Shown here in pieces: positions 35,102 to 44,999 of a DNA stretch of 64,000 nt (its first letter is position 1; the number at the start of each line of letters is the position of its first letter). Made by a program: the position numbers and the translations under genes. A model generated the notes under the pieces. That model was not told where the DNA came from. It worked only from the letters and a program-made list of their open reading frames with translations, and did no database searches. The stretch is taken from contig CM073895.1 in NCBI GenBank assembly GCA_037176705.1, positions 7,526,551 through 7,590,550 of the forward strand, given 5' to 3'. This DNA comes from Molossus alvarezi. Lineage: Eukaryota > Chordata > Mammalia > Chiroptera > Molossidae.

Positions 35102-35598
35102 TCCCCCACATTTTTTGTGTGGCATTTTCCTGCTCTCTCTCCTTATCAAGAACTGTCCTCCTGCCTTTGCTTATTTTCCTTGTCATTGACTTTTCAGAAG
35201 TGGCCAGGTCAGTTTTATAAAATACCACACATTGTGGATTTGTCTCATTGCTTTTTCTTTATAAGAGTAAGATAAGACATTTTGGGCAAGAATACTTCAT
35301 AAGCAATATTGTATACCTGTTTCTGTGCCATGTCCGAAGGCAGGCAGTGTCTTGTTCTTCCCACGGGTGAGGCTACATTGATCATTTGGGTAATGAGGTG
35401 GCTACCAGATATCTCCATTGTAAAGGTACATGTTTCTCTTTGTAATTAATAAGTAATCTGAGAAGTGCTTCTTTGAGATCATGTTATCTTGTTACTCAAC
35501 AACCTTTCATTCAGTGGCTTTAGCATCTGTTGAAGATCCTTGTTTGAACCACTATTTCTTTTGGATTTTAAAAATTGTAAGTCTCTAATTTTATTATT

Positions 35599-35840
35599 AT
35601 TATTATTATTTTAACAGTTATTTTTTTAAAAATATTTTTTATTGATTTTTAGAGAGAGAGGAAGGGAGAGGGAGAGAGCGATAGAAACATCGATGAGTCA
35701 CATTGATTGGCTGCCTACTGCATGCCCCCTCACTGGGGATCGAGCTTATTACCGGGGCATGTGCCCTGACCAGGAATCAAACTGGCAACCTCTTGGTCCG
35801 TGGGTTGATGCTCAACCCCTGAGCCACAATGGCTGGGTGA
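35599..35840 (-). mobile_element. Ves SINE, type B
   Basis: A 15-bp duplication, 'tctaattttattatt', lies at 35584-35598 and 35841-35855. The minus-strand head is 'acccagccattgtggctcag'. Confidence 0.94.
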
Positions 35841-35859
35841 TCTAATTTTATTATTTTTT

Positions 35860-36550
35860 AATTAAAGTTATTATCTAGTATTCTGTAAAGAAAAGCTTTC
35901 TTACCCCACCCTGCTTTCATTTGCTTTTGAGTATCACTGTATACTCTTTAGTTCAGTGTTACCATCCATTATTGTCATATTTCTTTTTAATGCTCACAGT
36001 GTTCCAAATTTGATCATTTGGTTGCCTGTTCAGGTTGAATCCTGGGTCCCTTGCTTTTTGGCACAGATGTCTCAGGTATACCTTGTACTGTCTATGCCCC
36101 AAGTCTGGAATCAGACATTTTCCCAAGGTTTCTTTTTAGTGAGAATGATACTTAGAAGCCAGGATCTGGACACTAGTTATGTGCATTGCTCCTGGGCGGT
36201 CTCTGCTTCCTTGTTTTCTTTAGTGCACGGAACCATACATACACACACACATACACATGCATGCACCCATGCGGTTTTGTTTGTATTTATTTACATGATA
36301 CTTGTGTGTATACATATACATAAATTGCAAAGTTAATATTACAGGATTTTTCTTACATCTCTTACCTTACATTTATATGTCTTTTTTCTTACAGTTAAAA
36401 ACTAAGTTCTTAACGAGGTTGATAGATTATCATTTACTATGTCCCGTAGTATAAATAAAGTGGTTTTTAAATGACAAACTAATATTATTATCAACATTTC
36501 TTTGTAAAGTTTAAGATTTCTTTGTGTCCTTTCTTGTCCTTAGATTAGAT
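35860..36550. other. PEX14: Intronic sequence, no clear repeat
   Basis: It contains a short imperfect (CA)n at 36236-36258. No exon was recognised. Confidence 0.4.
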
Positions 36551-38095
36551 CAGTAGTTCTCAAAACCTTTTTGGGGAGTCTGAGATCAGGACCATTTTCA
36601 GTAGTAAGACATTATTTGCCTTTTTCATTGTGTTGACATTTGCAGTGATAGTGTGAAAACCTTGGGAGTTAGACTGGCTGGCCTCTCTCTGTATTTTTAC
36701 TGCCTGTACTTGCAGTTTTATTTATTAATTTAAAATATTTTTTATTGATTTTTTTTTTTTTTTTTTAGGGAGAGAGAAATAGAAGTATTGATGTGAGAGA
36801 GAAACATCAGTCTGCTGCCTCCTGTGTGCCCCTATTGGGTATCAAGCCCACAACCTGGGCGTGTGCTCTGACTAGGAATCGGACCAAAGTTTGAACCTGG
36901 ACCTCTCAGTCCATGGGACAACGGTCAACCCACTGAGCTACACTGCTGGGCTGCACTTGCAGTTTTTAAAAAAGCCCATTTCACTTAAAAGTGTCCTGGG
37001 GAAGAGAGTAAAAATGATGCCACTTGAGCATGCATATTTGTAGTGTCTGTGTGACACAGTAGGAAATACACAGGAAGTACTTCTGCTTTGTGCTGAAGTA
37101 CAGAGGTTGTCCTGAGGAACCGTACTTAACGCGATTGCCCGAGTTACGAACTGACCTTGCTGCTTTGTTCTTGGACATCATTTTTACTTGAATCAATGAC
37201 AGAGAAGCTGTGACAAGTCAGACTTCAGTGTTTGGAAGACGTTTTCTCAAAAACGAACAAAGTGAGCCTGTATTTCAAGGAAAACATACTATTTGTTGGT
37301 CATTAATAAAATTTAAACTTTCACATGAAATTAGAATTTTGGAAAACATGTATCTACCATTGTGAGCTAGGCAGTTTTATGATACTTAAAGAATCCTGAT
37401 GAAATCATGGTGATATTAAGTGTGTTCTTTTGATATTGTGTTAGAGTATGTCAATATTTGGAGGCTCTATATAAACTGATATTTCCTGAATTATCAATGC
37501 ATGATTTTACCAAATTACACATGAATAAAATATTCATTCAAAGTGCAAGCTAGACCTATGATTTTTAATGGAACAAGATATGAAAGTTTATTGATAGGGT
37601 TTCAGACACCATATTGCAACTTATCCTTCAGAAACTACCACTACTCTGGTTTGTTGTAGAAACACAGAAGAATATCCACAATTATCTGAGAAAGCTGCTA
37701 AAAGACTCCTTGCACTACATATTTGTGCTAGGCTGTTTTCTTCATTTGCTTTAACCAAGCCAACTCAGCACAACAGATTGGATGCAGGGCAGATATGAGA
37801 ATCCAGTTGTCTTCTATTAAGCCAGACAGAAAAGAGATTTGCTACTCTTCTCACTAATTATTTTTTTGTTTTGTTTTGGAAACTAGTTATTTATTTTTTT
37901 TAAAAAAGTGTTATTCATATGCACATGATGAATTTATTGTTTTTTATTATGAATCGATACTTTAAAATTTCTCAGCTTTGATTTTAATATAAGTATGAAA
38001 TATATATGATCCTCACCAACAAAAGTTGTTTGGGATCCTTAATACTTCTTTTGAGAGTAAAGGGGTGTAGAGACCAAAATGTTTGAGAAGCACTG
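36551..38095 (+). mobile_element. hAT-type DNA transposon fossil, split by a Ves
   Basis: The left end is 'cagtagttctcaaaaccttt'. The right end complements to 'cagtgcttctcaaacatttt'. Both fit hAT/Charlie-type inverted ends, and about 1.3 kb remains after removing the SINE. The interior (near 37690-37830) reads like decayed transposase, with 'ttgctttaaccaagccaact' and 'agatatgagaatccagttgt'. An 8-bp target duplication is not clear. No intact frame survives. Confidence 0.65.
36720..36954 (-). mobile_element. Ves SINE, type B, inserted in the hAT element
   Basis: A 12-bp duplication, 'acttgcagtttt', lies at 36708-36719 and 36955-36966. It carries a pure T16 run and a 14-bp internal insertion near 36888. 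Confidence 0.93.
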
Positions 38096-38149
38096 CCCTA
38101 GAGATTTCAGATCATGTCTTGGACTTACTAGTCTCATATAAACAAGGAT

Positions 38150-38479
38150 CTTGACCGTTTTCCCACGATGCCAGCACCTTGCAGCACTCCAGGTCCCGCA
38201 CCCTCTTCCTGCCTTTGTGTTATTGTGGGATTTTTTTATTTTTATTTTTTGCAGTTTAATATTACATAGATTTCGAACCTTACATATTGTTTTCTACAGT
38301 CAATATGTACTTATATTCTTTTCTTTGCTCCTTACATCTTCCTGCATTCCTGTGCTTCAGCCTAGGATCGTGTTCCTTCTGTCTGACAAACTCATTTAGT
38401 ATTTCATTTAGTGCAGACATGCCAGTGATGAATCCTCTGATTTTGTTTGTTGGAAAATGACTTCATTTTTCATTAGTTT
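38150..38479. other. PEX14: Intronic sequence, no clear repeat
   Basis: AT-rich, with no feature that I can name. Confidence 0.35.
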
Positions 38480-39530
38480 TAAACATTTTGAAGTGATTCT
38501 TTTAATAATAATAATATATTTTAAAATAATTTGCAAGAGTAATTCTTTATACCCTTTACCCAGATTTCTGAAATGTTAACATTTATTTCATCACATATAT
38601 TCTCTTTCCACTTTTTCCTACCCCTGCCACACTTTTCCTCTCCTCCTCTTTATCCCTCTTTTGCCCTTTCTTTTCCTTCCTCATATACATACACATATAT
38701 ACAGAGGGGTGGGGTGGTGTGTGTGTGTGTGTGTATATAAAAATAAAGAAAATAGCCCAGCCGGTGTGGTTTAGTGGGTTGTCCGTTGTCCCATGGACTG
38801 AGAGGTCACTGGTTTGATTCCCGGTCAGGGCACATGCCTAGGTTGTGGGCCCGATCCCCAGTGGGGGGCATGCAGGAGGCGGCCAGTCGATGTTCTCTTT
38901 CATTGATGTTTCTATCTCTCTCTCCCTCTCACTTCCTCTTTCTCTAAAATCAATAAAGAAAAAATATTAAAAAAAGATAAAAAATTAATAAAAATATTTT
39001 TAAAAAATCAAGAAAATTTGGTAAAATCCTATTATGTAATCTATAGACCTTATTCAGATTTAGTCAGTTATCCTAATAATATCCTTTATAGCAAAAAACA
39101 AATTTGTTTTCCCTCATCTGTGATTGAGCCCATGACCACGAGTGGCTTATGCCTGTCGTATCTCTTTAGCCGTCTTTAGCCGTGTTCCTTGGGCATTCTT
39201 TGTCTTTTACATTCTTGATGTTGTTGTAGGATATATAGGCCAGTTTTGCACCCTGTACCTGAATTTGGATTTGTCTGTTTTTTCCTGCATTTTGGGGAGG
39301 AATACCACAAAGGTGATCTCATGTCTTTCTCAGTGCGTCGTATCAGCAGGCCTATGACATTGATTTGTTCCACTGATGGTGACTTCACTTATTCTGTTGG
39401 TTGACACAGTACCTCCCATGTTTCTCCACTATAAGTTTATGTTTTTTCCCTTAGTAATTAATAAATGTCTTTTGAGGAGATACTTTGAGACTCTGTAAAT
39501 ATCTTACTATTGTCAACTTTTACCCACTAA
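38480..39530. mobile_element. Old L1M-type repeat, second copy, split by a Ves
   Basis: 'atttgcaagagtaattcttt', 'agaccttattcagatttagt', 'taatatcctttatagcaaaa', 'aggaataccacaaaggtgat' and 'agtaattaataaatgtcttt' are in the same order as the copy at 34235-35560. Confidence 0.6.
38755..39002 (+). mobile_element. Ves SINE, type B
   Basis: The head is 'gcccagccggtgtggtttag', followed by 'gatccccagtggggggcatg', a CT block, 'aaaatcaataaagaaaaaat' and a long A/T tail. An A-rich approximate duplication 'aaaat(a/c)aagaaaat' flanks it. Confidence 0.9.
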
Positions 39531-39664
39531 TTTTAGCATTTACTAATGACTCTTAATCAGTTGTTATGAGGATTTAGCAATATCATTTATATGATATCAT
39601 TTCATATCATTTATATGGTGATTTTGTACTCCTCTTATTTTTTAAATATATTCATATACCATGT

Positions 39665-40250
39665 TTCAACCAACGACAGACCACATATATGACGGTGGTC
39701 CCATGAGATTATAATGGAGCTGAAAAACTGTCGCTTAGTGATGTTGTAGCACAGGACTTCAAAGGATTTGCCAAGGATGAGGAGATTGCAAAAACCCTCG
39801 AGGCTGTGGTTCAGATGGCAGACGGCTCAGCCCGGGTGGGTGAGGCTGACGTTGAGGAGCTGCTAGAGGCGGGTCCTGAGGAATTGACTGAGTTGTTGGA
39901 CTGGAGCAGGAGCGCGTAGCTGAAGGAGAGGAGGAAGGGAAACTGCAGGGAAAGCAGAACCCCCAGGAAAATGCACAGTGGAGGGTTTAGAAGAAGCTTC
40001 TGCAGACCTCAACAAGCTCCTTAAAAGTTTGAATACATGGACCCCCAACACTGAAAGGTTTTCATTACTAGAGAGGAATGTTCATGGTGCATTCCTGCTC
40101 ACAAGCTCATCTGTGATGGAAAAGAAACTAGTCAAGCAAACCACCATGGTCATATTTCTGAAAAGAGGGACACCTCCTCAGGCAGCCTCCGGAAGAAGGC
40201 CTGGCTGTAGGAGATAACAGCTCCATGCGTATTTCTCTTAAAAATTTCTT
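39665..40250 (+). pseudogene. Tigger (pogo) transposon fossil with C-terminal transposase remnant
   Basis: 'aacgacagaccacatatatg' followed by 'acggtggtcccatgagatta' is a hallmark of a mammalian Tigger-related end. From 39757 the + strand reads D-F-K-G-F-A-K-D-E-E-I, then V-V-Q-M-A, D-V-E-E-L-L-E and E-E-L-T-E-L-L-D-W. This matches the acidic C-terminal tail of TIGD/JRK-type DDE transposases. A stop and frame breaks follow. 'ataacagctccatgcgtat' near 40220 also belongs to this element as I remember it. Only the end survives; the catalytic DDE part is missing. Confidence 0.65.
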
Positions 40251-40259
40251 CTGCTCAGA

Positions 40260-41055
40260 TCTTTAATTTACAATAAATAGTGATTTTGGTTTCTGACTAT
40301 TCTTTTTCTTTCTTTCTAGCATTCTGTTCTTGTTTCTTGAGTGCAACTTCTTCTTTTTTGGTCCTGGGAATTTTATTTCTGTTTTTCCCTAAAAAGTTTG
40401 TTTTCTCTTAGGTTTTTAATTATGTTTTGGGGGCTCTGATTTTCATTTTCAAGGTTTCTCTCAAAATCTGGTGATCCCGGACTGTTTGTTATTTAAGAAA
40501 GAGGCCCTAAAAAACATGTTGGAATGTCTCTGGGCATGAATCCTTTTTAACATGGTAATTAATGTAGGACGAGTTAAAATCAGAATCAGAGCTTTGTGTT
40601 CAAGCTGCCATGTCCAGCTGGAAGTCTCCTTAACAGGGACTTCAAGAGCAATTTTGACTCTACAAAATTTTCACTGTATATGTAGCTTTAGAATCTTTGG
40701 CTAAGATGTAATTTCATTTTGTGTTCAAGATATTAACAGTAATTGCTTCTAGATGGTGGGCATGTAAGTGATTTTTCTCATCTGGCTCCTTTCAGCTTTT
40801 CTCTATTAAAACAGTTGTTTTCAATTTTTGAATATCGCTTTCATAATCAGAAAAATATCAAAAGGAGTGAGTTTTCTTCATGCTCCTTTCTTTGACGACC
40901 ATCAATCTGTGGGAAAAAATTGAAGCAGAACCTGGAGTTTTCAATTAATTTAGTACAATCAGGTGGCTAGATACTGGACACAAGTTAAAGAGATTTTACT
41001 CAGCTGCTTCCTCAGATCAAGAATTTTCTGAAATTAAGGGTTGACAGATCCATCT
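40260..41055. other. PEX14: Intronic sequence, no clear repeat
   Basis: No recognised family. It could include degraded L1. Confidence 0.35.
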
Positions 41056-41059
41056 TGTT

Positions 41060-41190
41060 AAACTGCTTGCTAGATTCCATGAGGGCAAGAATATCTTTTT
41101 TGTTCACAGATTTGTCTGTAACTCCAGCACAATGTCTGACTTAGTAGGCTCTCTGTAATTATATGTTGATGAGTAAATACATTTAACAGA
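41060..41190 (+). mobile_element. L2 LINE 3' end fragment
   Basis: 'gctagattccatgagggcaa', 'tgtctgtaactccagcacaa' and 'gatgagtaaata' follow the L2 3' terminus. Confidence 0.65.
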
Positions 41191-41234
41191 ATGTGCCACT
41201 GCTTCAAAAAAATAAAATGATACGGGGGTAATCA

Positions 41235-42440
41235 GATACTCATGTGAAAAATAAACTTTGACCCTTAGCTCACAACATCCATAAACAAGAATGGTAAATC
41301 TATAAAGCTTCTAGAAAAACACAGCAGAAGATCTTCTCGATCTTGGGGTAGGAAAATACTTCGTAATTAGGCTATAAAACCCACTATCATAAAAGGGGGG
41401 GAAATATCAGAACTAAAAACCTGTTCATACAGAAAGTGAAAGGACAAGCTATACATTGGAAGATAATGTTCCTAATATATGTCTCTGACCAGAGGTCTTA
41501 TACTAGAATACGTAAAGAACTCCTACAAATCAGTAAGAAAAAAGTCAAATAACCTAATTTTTAAAAGGTATGAAAGGCTTGAACAGGTATTTTATTAAAG
41601 GGAATTTCCAAATGGTTAATGAGCATATAAAAAGATGCCTGGCATCATTACTCATCAGAGTAATATAATTTGAAGCCACAATACATTACCATTGCATCCT
41701 ACCAGAATGGCTTAAATTAAGGACCGAGAATACCAAGTGTTGGCACAAATGTGAAACAACTGTAGCCCCTATACATTGATGGTGGGAGTGCATCCACTTT
41801 GAAAAAACTGTTTGGCATTTCCCACTAAAGTTAAATATATGCTTGTTTTGTGACCTAGCAATTCCATTACAGTGCGTAGATCCAAAAGAAATGAGTACAT
41901 ATATTCATGAAAAGACACAAGAATATATGTATCAGGTTTATTTAAAATAGCTCTCACATCAGTGTTTTCTCCCTTTCTCTCCCCCTCTCCTTTCTCCACC
42001 CTCTTAGAAAAAAATTAATAAAGTAGTTACAATAAAAAAAAAAAAAAAGGCCAAAACCCAGGGAGACATTTCCATCAACAGAAGAATGGGTAATGTGTGG
42101 TATAGATACACAATGTAATATTACATGGAAAGAGAAAAGGATAAACTACTGGTCTATGCAACTTCATGGACGAATCTTCAAGAATCTGCCAAAGAATCCA
42201 GATATAAAAGAATATATACAATTATATGCAAGTTCAAGAACAGGTAAAACTAGTGTTGATGATCAGAGTCATAGAGGTTGTTACCTGGAGGAGGCTATAG
42301 TTGGGAAGGGCTGCCTTATGGAGTACTAGGCAGTGTTCTGGATCTCAGCCTGAGTGTGGTTATAGTATATGCATACCTACAAATTCTTAAAGCCTTATAC
42401 TTAAAATTATATATAGTATGTCTCAATTTTAAAAAATTAT
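41235..42440 (+). mobile_element. Old L1 (L1M) 3' region, split by a Ves remnant
   Basis: Sense L1 3' phrases: 'atccataaacaagaatggta', 'ttaatgagcatataaaaaga', 'ttgatggtgggagtgcatcc' and 'tgacctagcaattccattac'. After the SINE: 'aatgggtaatgtgtggtata' and 'gtaatattacatggaaagag'. About 1.1 kb of ORF2 end and 3' UTR, decayed. Confidence 0.82.
41951..42048 (+). mobile_element. Ves SINE, 5'-truncated remnant
   Basis: Only the CT-rich middle and 'aaaaaaattaataaagtagt' with an A15 tail remain, sitting inside L1 between 'aaaatag' and 'gccaaaaccc'. Confidence 0.65.
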
Positions 42441-42560
42441 GGCTCATATTTATTAGACTAGAAGAAAAAAGATTTAGAAAATTTAAGCTACAATCAGCGG
42501 GAAGAAAAGAGGATCAGATCAGCAAAGGTCAGGAAAAGGGAAATAAATAAATAAATTCTA

Positions 42561-42778
42561 GCCCAGCTGGAGTGGCTCAGTGGTTGAGCGTTGATCCATG
42601 TACCAAGACATTGCCAGTTCGATTCCTGGTCAGGGCACATGCCCAGATTGTAGGCCTGATCGCCAGTGGGTGGTGTGCAGGAGGTGGCCAATTGATGTTC
42701 TCTCTCATCACTGTTCCTCTCCCTCTCCCTCCCTCTCTCTAAAATCAATAAAGAAAAAATACCAAAAAAAAAAAAAAG
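42561..42778 (+). mobile_element. Ves SINE, full length, type B
   Basis: The head is 'gcccagctggagtggctcag', followed by 'ctggtcagggcacatgccca', a CT block, 'taaaatcaataaagaaaaaa' and an A14 tail. Confidence 0.93.
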
Positions 42779-43085
42779 GTGGATCCCCGACTCAAGACAA
42801 TCTGAGGACAAAGCAAAGGCCAGTTTTGTGCTGTTTAAGAGACAAAACTAAAACAGAACACCATAGGAAAGTTGAAGACATGGGACAGGAAGATGTTGAA
42901 AGCAAATGCAAACCAAAAGAGAGAATTGGTAGCAAATTAGACAGATTAGAAAATATTAGAAAGAATGGTCAATTTATGCCATTACAAAGTTCATTCCCCC
43001 TACAAGGCAATAATTGTGAAACTTTATACACTTAAACATATGTTGTCAAAGTATACAAAGCAAAAGCTATTAAAAATACAAGAAG

Positions 43086-43310
43086 GCCCAGCTGGATGGC
43101 TCAATGGTTGAGCATCGACCCATGCACCAAGAGGTCGCCAGTTCAATTCCCAGTCAGGGCACATGCCCAGGTTGTGGGCCAAATCCCCAGTGGGGGGCAT
43201 GTAGGAGGTGGCCAGTTGATGTTCTCTCTCATCGATGTTTCTGTCTCTCTCTACCCCTCCCTTTCTCTCTCTAAAATCAATAAAGAAAAAAAAATTCTTT
43301 AAAAAAAAAG
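43086..43310 (+). mobile_element. Ves SINE, type B, first of a tandem pair
   Basis: The head is 'gcccagctggatggctcaat', followed by 'gggccaaatccccagtgggg', 'aaaatcaataaagaaaaaaa' and an A-rich tail. It is followed after 6 bp by a second Ves in the same orientation. 'aagaag' occurs at both its ends. Confidence 0.92.
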
Positions 43311-43316
43311 GAAGAA

Positions 43317-43472
43317 GCCCTGACCAGTGTGGCTTAATTGACTCCCAGTTTGGTCCCCAGATTTCTGGTTGGGGCACATGCCCAGGTTGTGGACTTGATC
43401 CTTGGTGGGGGGCATGCAGGAGGCAGCTGTCCCTTACTCTCTCTCTGGATTCAGTAAAAACACTTAAAAAAA
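43317..43472 (+). mobile_element. Ves SINE, second of the tandem pair, internally deleted
   Basis: 'gccctgaccagtgtggctta' is followed by a shortened head, 'tggggcacatgcccaggttg', 'tctctctggattcagtaaaa' and 'acacttaaaa'. The whole pair is flanked by 'aaaatacaag' (43073-43082 and 43470-43479). Confidence 0.85.
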
Positions 43473-43984
43473 ATACAAGGAGAATTTAAAACCACTTAGT
43501 TGAAAATGTTAACATACTCCAGAATTTAATAAACCAAAAGGCAAAAATAAATAAAAAATAATTGGATAACATAATTAGTAAATTTGTTTTATATGTAAAT
43601 ATATAGAATTTTGTACACATCAAACGGGATATTCAGGTTTTTTCCAGCACCCATGGTACATTTATAAAAAGTTAAATAAATTGGCCACAAAGAAAAATCT
43701 CAAAGTCTAAAAAGCAGAAATTGTGTAGCCTGCCCTCCCCACCTTCCATAAAGCAATAAAATTAAAATTTACAATAAGAAAAATTTGGCTACTTGGAAAA
43801 TTTAAAACACTGTTCTACAGAACTCCTTTTATCTACGTTGGATGTTTCCGCTGTTTGTCTTTGAGCTTCTTCAAATGAGTGCTTAATATATTTTCTACAT
43901 AAAGGAATTAGAAAAAAATGGCAAATAGCACTGTCTGATACTCCCTCCAAATAGGTTCCTGAGATGAGGAAGTATTGAATCACA

Positions 43985-44960
43985 GTATATGATCTTTTTA
44001 TACAAAGCTGCAGTTTTCCAAATAGTCATACGGTTCCTTCACCGCAGTCTGTGAGTACCTGTTTCAATATGCTAAATGTGTCTGGCCACTAAAAATCAAC
44101 CAAACAGCAACAGGATCACTTTCTCAGGTTGTTTTAATTTGCATTTATTTGATTAATAACACAATTGAACTTTTAAAATATGTTTATTCTCAGAAATGTT
44201 TATTTAATTCTTTATTTTCTACTGGGATGTTAGTGCTTTACTTACTGATTTTAAATGCTCTGTATGTATTACGAATATTAATTCTTTGTCATGTTTGCAA
44301 ACATTTTCTTTGTTCCTTGCCTTTTATGTTTTTTAATATATAAAAGTGATTATTTTCGCATAATCAAATCTATCAATCTTCTGATATTTTCTCTATTATT
44401 TTTATGAAAGAGATTCCTTTCTCATAATTATTAAATAATAATAATTACAGTAACAACGATAGCAACAGCTAACATTTATTGAGGGCTGATTATGTGTCAG
44501 GCAATGATCCGAGTTCCCTTATTTTACTTAATCACAAAACATCCTATGAGATGGGTATGTTTTGTTAATCTTCTTGCCTTTGAGAAAATAAGTGAAGGAG
44601 GGGGTTTGATAGTTTGTCCACAAACACCAAACCAGTGTGATAAATTAAATGTTCATTCCTTTTATTTTCATTTTTATGGTTTATGTTTTGATATTTAACC
44701 CTTTAATCTGAAATTAATAAAGTGATAAGAAATGAAACTACTTTCAAACATCACTTTTTCTAAAACTGCCCTTTAAATAGACAAGTAATTTTCCCCATTT
44801 TTTTGTTATACTCCATTTATTATATATTAAATTTCAGTATGTTACAAGGTCTCGTTCAAGAGTTATCTATTGACCTATACACTCTTACACAAATGCCTTA
44901 GTGTTTTAATTGCTGTATCTTTATCCTCAGTTTTAATATATACATGAACAAGGCTCACTT
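43985..44960 (-). mobile_element. Old L1 (L1M) antisense region
   Basis: 'ggttgttttaatttgcattt', 'attaattctttgtcatgttt', 'tccatttattatatattaaa' and 'ctattgacctatacactctt' follow the order of the antisense of old L1. The region is interrupted by a MIR-like piece. Confidence 0.65.
44465..44570 (-). mobile_element. MIR-like SINE fragment
   Basis: 'agctaacatttattgagggc' followed by 'tgattatgtgtcaggcaatg' and 'catcctatgagatgggta' is typical antisense MIR. Confidence 0.65.
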
Positions 44961-44999
44961 ATTCATTCTTCTCTTTTAAAAACATTCTGAGTTAGAGTC

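Larger units (their letters stand above)
34235..35560. mobile_element. Old L1M-type repeat, split by two Ves and a microsatellite
   Basis: Blocks in order: 'aacacccagataccttttat', 'ttctttaacattttgccatt', 'tatctcccaaaataggacat', 'ccacacattgtggatttgtc', 'gacattttgggcaagaatac' and 'tgtaattaataagtaatctg'. The same family and order recur at 38480-39530. Orientation relative to L1 is probably antisense but not certain. Confidence 0.55.
42790..43815 (+). mobile_element. L1 ORF2 fossil (endonuclease region), split by a Ves pair
   Basis: 'ggcaataattgtgaaacttt' and 'gtatacaaagcaaaagctat' join across the SINEs to 'ggagaatttaaaaccactta', in the order of L1 ORF2. It continues with 'atatagaattttgtacacat', 'cccatggtacatttataaaa' and 'ttggccacaaagaaaaatct'. 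Stops are frequent. Confidence 0.7.
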
